In this document: in pieces, positions 61,809 to 64,000 of the stretch
How the letters are laid out: each line of letters begins with the position of its first letter
How positions within the stretch are numbered: position 1 is the stretch's first letter
The notes under the pieces: model-generated
The model's database searches: none
What the model was told of the DNA's origin: nothing
The model's input: only the letters and a program-made list of their open reading frames with translations
Program-made: the position numbers and the translations under genes
DNA from: an uncultured Amylibacter sp.
GTDB taxonomy: Bacteria > Pseudomonadota > Alphaproteobacteria > Rhodobacterales > Rhodobacteraceae
NCBI GenBank assembly: GCA_959347345.1
Contig: OY365738.1
Location: forward strand, 372,001-436,000
Direction of reading: 5' to 3'
DNA: 64,000 bases

Positions 61809-62147
61809 CTATAGAGGAGCGCGCCCTCCGCTTGCAATACAAGCCTCCATCGTGGCAAAAGCGGTGAAAGTCTTCGTCCGCGCATAATGCCCAGCCCCCT
61901 TTTCGTGACATATGCCCGATTTGGATTTTTTCACCTCTGGCATCTCCGAATCATCGCTTTCGCCCGAATCACCCGTTTCATCGCTTTCATCACTTTGCGC
62001 CAGCGATAATTCCGCGTGGCAATGCGCCAACCCGCCTTGCGCGTGGCAGCCATCTGCGGACAAATCGGAATGCGCATATACCGCCCCTGCCCCCAATAAA
62101 ATATAGGCTAAACAGCCACAGACCATCAATTTTTCTTTCATAAACAT
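61809..62147 (-). CDS. Small exported His/Cys protein
   Basis: 112 residues. Signal peptide (LMVCGCLAYILLGAGAVYA). Mature start HSDLSADGCHAQGGLAHCHA is a His/Cys cluster like the short YHYH/'GCHxxxxxGxHCH' segments of some secreted proteins. An acidic Ser/Asp/Glu linker follows (about 50-70). The last ~40 residues, KSKSGICHEKGAGHYARTKT then ACIASGGRAPL, resemble a tail found on secreted nucleases and hypothetical proteins of marine bacteria. Metal binding is likely by composition only. It lies antisense inside the otherwise conserved RNase-yacG interval. Confidence 0.75.
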   Translation of the reverse strand: MFMKEKLMVCGCLAYILLGAGAVYAHSDLSADGCHAQGGLAHCHAELSLAQSDESDETGDSGESDDSEMPEVKKSKSGICHEKGAGHYARTKTFTAFATMEACIASGGRAPL

Positions 62148-62267
62148 CGCTTTGTTTCCTTATGTTTGTTTGTGTTTGAACTTTTGCGTAACCCAGACTA
62201 TAAAGAACCGCGATAAAATGACAACCCCTAAACCCGCACGAAACCGTGCGAATATGAAAGCGATGCG

Positions 62268-62459
62268 ATGACTTGCCCGATTTGTGGGAAAAACCCGAGC
62301 CCCGAAATGCGCCCGTTTTGCTCCAAACGATGTGCGGATATTGATTTGGGCAAGTGGCTGGGCGAGGGTTATCGCGTGGCTGGCGGGTTTGATACGGATG
62401 AAGATTTGGGGGATTTTGAGAGTGCGGATGGTGCTTTGGGCGAGGACAAACTGCACTAG
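62268..62459 (+). CDS. yacG: DNA gyrase inhibitor YacG
   Basis: 63 residues. MTCPICGKNPSPEMRPFCSK then RCADIDLGKWLGEGYRV: four Cys in C-x2-C...C-x3-C form the zinc site. YacG binds GyrB and blocks DNA binding. Position between the RNase E/G gene and tRNA-Phe is standard in alphaproteobacteria, though here 625 bp with an antisense gene have entered the interval. Confidence 0.92.
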   Translation: MTCPICGKNPSPEMRPFCSKRCADIDLGKWLGEGYRVAGGFDTDEDLGDFESADGALGEDKLH

Positions 62460-62614
62460 CCCGCCCGATTCGCCCGCCCGCACAAATAAAACCGCGATAA
62501 AATCCAAATAAAACCCATAAAAACGCACAGGAGCTGTTGCAAATTTGCGGATAGTCGTCTAAAAGGCGCGAATAACCTTACCCAAGGGGGTGTTTTGATA
62601 ACCTCCCCTTCCCC

Positions 62615-62689
62615 GCCCGGGTAGCTCAGGGGTAGAGCAGTGGACTGAAAATCCTCGTGTCGGTGGTTCAAATCCGCCCCCGGGCACCA
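62615..62689 (+). tRNA. tRNA-Phe (GAA)
   Basis: 75 nt with encoded CCA. Acceptor GCCCGGG/CCCGGGC is perfect; D arm GCTC/GAGC; anticodon arm GTGGA-CTGAAAA-TCCTC with anticodon GAA at 62647-62649; T arm GGTGG-TTCAAAT-CCGCC. One T-T mismatch in the anticodon stem. A T6 tract follows directly. Confidence 0.95.
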
Positions 62690-62700
62690 TTTTTTAAAGG

Positions 62701-63981
62701 TTATTCGATAGTTTTGTTTTTGCTTGCCTTCGCAACGTCCTTCATAAAATTAGGCAAAACCTTTTCGTCAATCACATCAAATACATGCTCAAACTTTTTT
62801 AATAAATCTGTCATAGCTTTTGCCATTTCATCCGAGTCATTTATATCTTTAATGCTTTTTCGGTTGTTTTTCAAAAATCTTGAAAATTTCTTACCTTCAA
62901 CACCTTTTTGAAAACCAACTAGACTTTTATCTTTAGGATCAGAAAATTCCTTTTTTATATAATGGATCAACTTATTTCTAATCTCATGATTTGAAAGAGG
63001 CCCCACCTCCGCATAGAGTGTTAATTTTCCACCTATATTATTGCTATTTGTAGATATTGGCAGCCAAATTATAAGTGGAAAATTTAGAAACCATTTTTCA
63101 CATCCAAGCCAATTATCTTTATTTTCCTTCATTTTTTCATGCCAACCCTCTGGCATAAAACTTACTCTTTTGCTTTCCAATTTGGAAAAAATATAGTGAC
63201 GGTCATTAATAGGAACCGAATCTCCACGTTTTGAATCGCCAAAAACTGTACGCACAGCTGTTGAAAACTCATTGCTAACGCCATGTTCAATGACAAAATC
63301 AAGAACCTTTTTATTTTCTTGATATAGCTGTTTAGCCAAATCTTTTATTTCTTCATGCTTCTTGCTCATTCCTGTCATCTCCTCTAATATTTCCAAATAA
63401 TGTTGTATAAACACCCCAACTTCTCCTGAATTCAGGTGCGTGTATTGCTTCCAAATGCTTGAAAGAATTTCATAAATATCGGTATAATTGATAGAGGCAA
63501 AATTTGAATCTTCTGATTCATCATCTTGCAATGTCAGAAACACCCCACAAAATTTTGTTTTCCTTTTTTGTGTCTTATCATCTTTTTTTACGCGGGCAAG
63601 ATATTTTTCTAACTGGCTATCTTTTCTTTTGCTCTTAACTTTGTTTTCAATAACAAAGCCCCATTTTTTTGATTCTATCAAAATAAAAATATCAATGTTT
63701 TGCCATTCACAACGCACATCTGCATCCTGCAAATCGCTCCGCGAAATATCCAATGCATTAGGTTTTTTTCTCCGATTTTGTCCTACCAGTGCTTGCGCTA
63801 AAAATGCCTTTAAGAATCTATCGCCAAACCCATGGGTTTCAGATGGACTTAATAACCAAGACAGAATCGCCGAGTGGCGAATCTCCATACGCTCCATTTT
63901 CATAACTTTAATAGGATTGAAACGCATGGTATAAGCTTCAATCGTACTTAGCGTTTCGTTATTTACAAACAAACGCTCCAT
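62701..63981 (-). CDS. PD-(D/E)XK nuclease superfamily protein
   Basis: 426 residues. EIRHSAILSWLLSPSETHGF then GDRFLKAFL is the typical N-terminus of PDDEXK_4 proteins. The nuclease core has IDIFILIESKKWGFVIENKV with Asp, Glu-x-Lys-like and E-N-K residues, and FCGVFLTLQDDES. Residues ~200-426 are a helical part and a second lobe without a name. Such proteins are often carried on islands and near restriction loci. The gene is AT-rich and its stop is only 11 bp from the end of tRNA-Phe, a common island site. It ends near the right edge of the window, so its context is cut. Confidence 0.85.
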   Translation of the reverse strand: MERLFVNNETLSTIEAYTMRFNPIKVMKMERMEIRHSAILSWLLSPSETHGFGDRFLKAFLAQALVGQNRRKKPNALDISRSDLQDADVRCEWQNIDIFILIESKKWGFVIENKVKSKRKDSQLEKYLARVKKDDKTQKRKTKFCGVFLTLQDDESEDSNFASINYTDIYEILSSIWKQYTHLNSGEVGVFIQHYLEILEEMTGMSKKHEEIKDLAKQLYQENKKVLDFVIEHGVSNEFSTAVRTVFGDSKRGDSVPINDRHYIFSKLESKRVSFMPEGWHEKMKENKDNWLGCEKWFLNFPLIIWLPISTNSNNIGGKLTLYAEVGPLSNHEIRNKLIHYIKKEFSDPKDKSLVGFQKGVEGKKFSRFLKNNRKSIKDINDSDEMAKAMTDLLKKFEHVFDVIDEKVLPNFMKDVAKASKNKTIE

Positions 63982-64000
63982 TTCTTGATTTGAAGGTATA

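Overview
The window reads as the chromosome of an alphaproteobacterium, probably a marine one. Lineage markers are an alphaproteobacterial SspB-type ClpXP adaptor, an RHH_4 DNA-binding protein, ThyX in place of ThyA, the infA-maf-RNase E/G-yacG-tRNA-Phe order, the 'virulence factor'-MTHFR-methyltransferase cluster, and a fused DctQM TRAP permease. A SAR116- or Rhodospirillales-like genome would fit, but no rRNA is present and the genus cannot be read from the sequence.

Layout: 1-7 kb holds the tail of a sugar ABC permease, a membrane pentapeptide protein, LysR, TusA, RHH, fumC, sspB and thyX. 7-18.5 kb holds an AT-rich orphan gene, a DmdC-like acyl-CoA dehydrogenase, TfoX, purN, purM, a CAU tRNA, a methyltransferase/GIY-YIG fusion, dusA, DUF3179 and two cyclophilins. 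19-21 kb holds cobB and upp. 21-34.4 kb is a surface and secretion island: two TbpB-like lipoproteins, two lipoproteins built from a shared ~200-aa domain (three copies and one copy), and four secreted Cys/Trp-rich proteins sharing a C-terminal motif; glcF sits inside it. 35-41 kb is a TRAP transporter whose dctP and dctQM are split by a NucS-like nuclease pair and an AbiF-like HEPN gene with a tandem structured repeat. 41-52.8 kb holds selO, sufS, two YIP1 proteins, bactofilin with an M23 peptidase, a penicillin acylase homologue, a HIBADH-family reductase and rpe. 53-64 kb holds rlmE, ppx/gppA, a folate C1 cluster with an Mrr nuclease inserted, the infA operon, tRNA-Phe and a PD-(D/E)XK gene next to it.

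The most unusual feature is the intergenic DNA. Nearly every gap is a mosaic of a few repeated hairpin modules, and hairpin tips differ between copies while staying perfectly self-complementary. Around these modules are 7-bp arrays (TAGTTAT, TAGTGAT, TAACGAT, TGAATTG types) that start at, or contain, the stop codon of about 18 genes. Three heptads put stops in all three frames.

Defence-like genes (HEPN/AbiF, NucS-like, Mrr, PD-(D/E)XK, MTase/GIY-YIG) are spread through the window and several sit inside metabolic operons. The best candidates for something undescribed are the stop-anchored heptads with covarying hairpin mosaics, the AbiF-like gene with its structured 180-bp-period repeat, and the secreted CKTEE-APV protein family.
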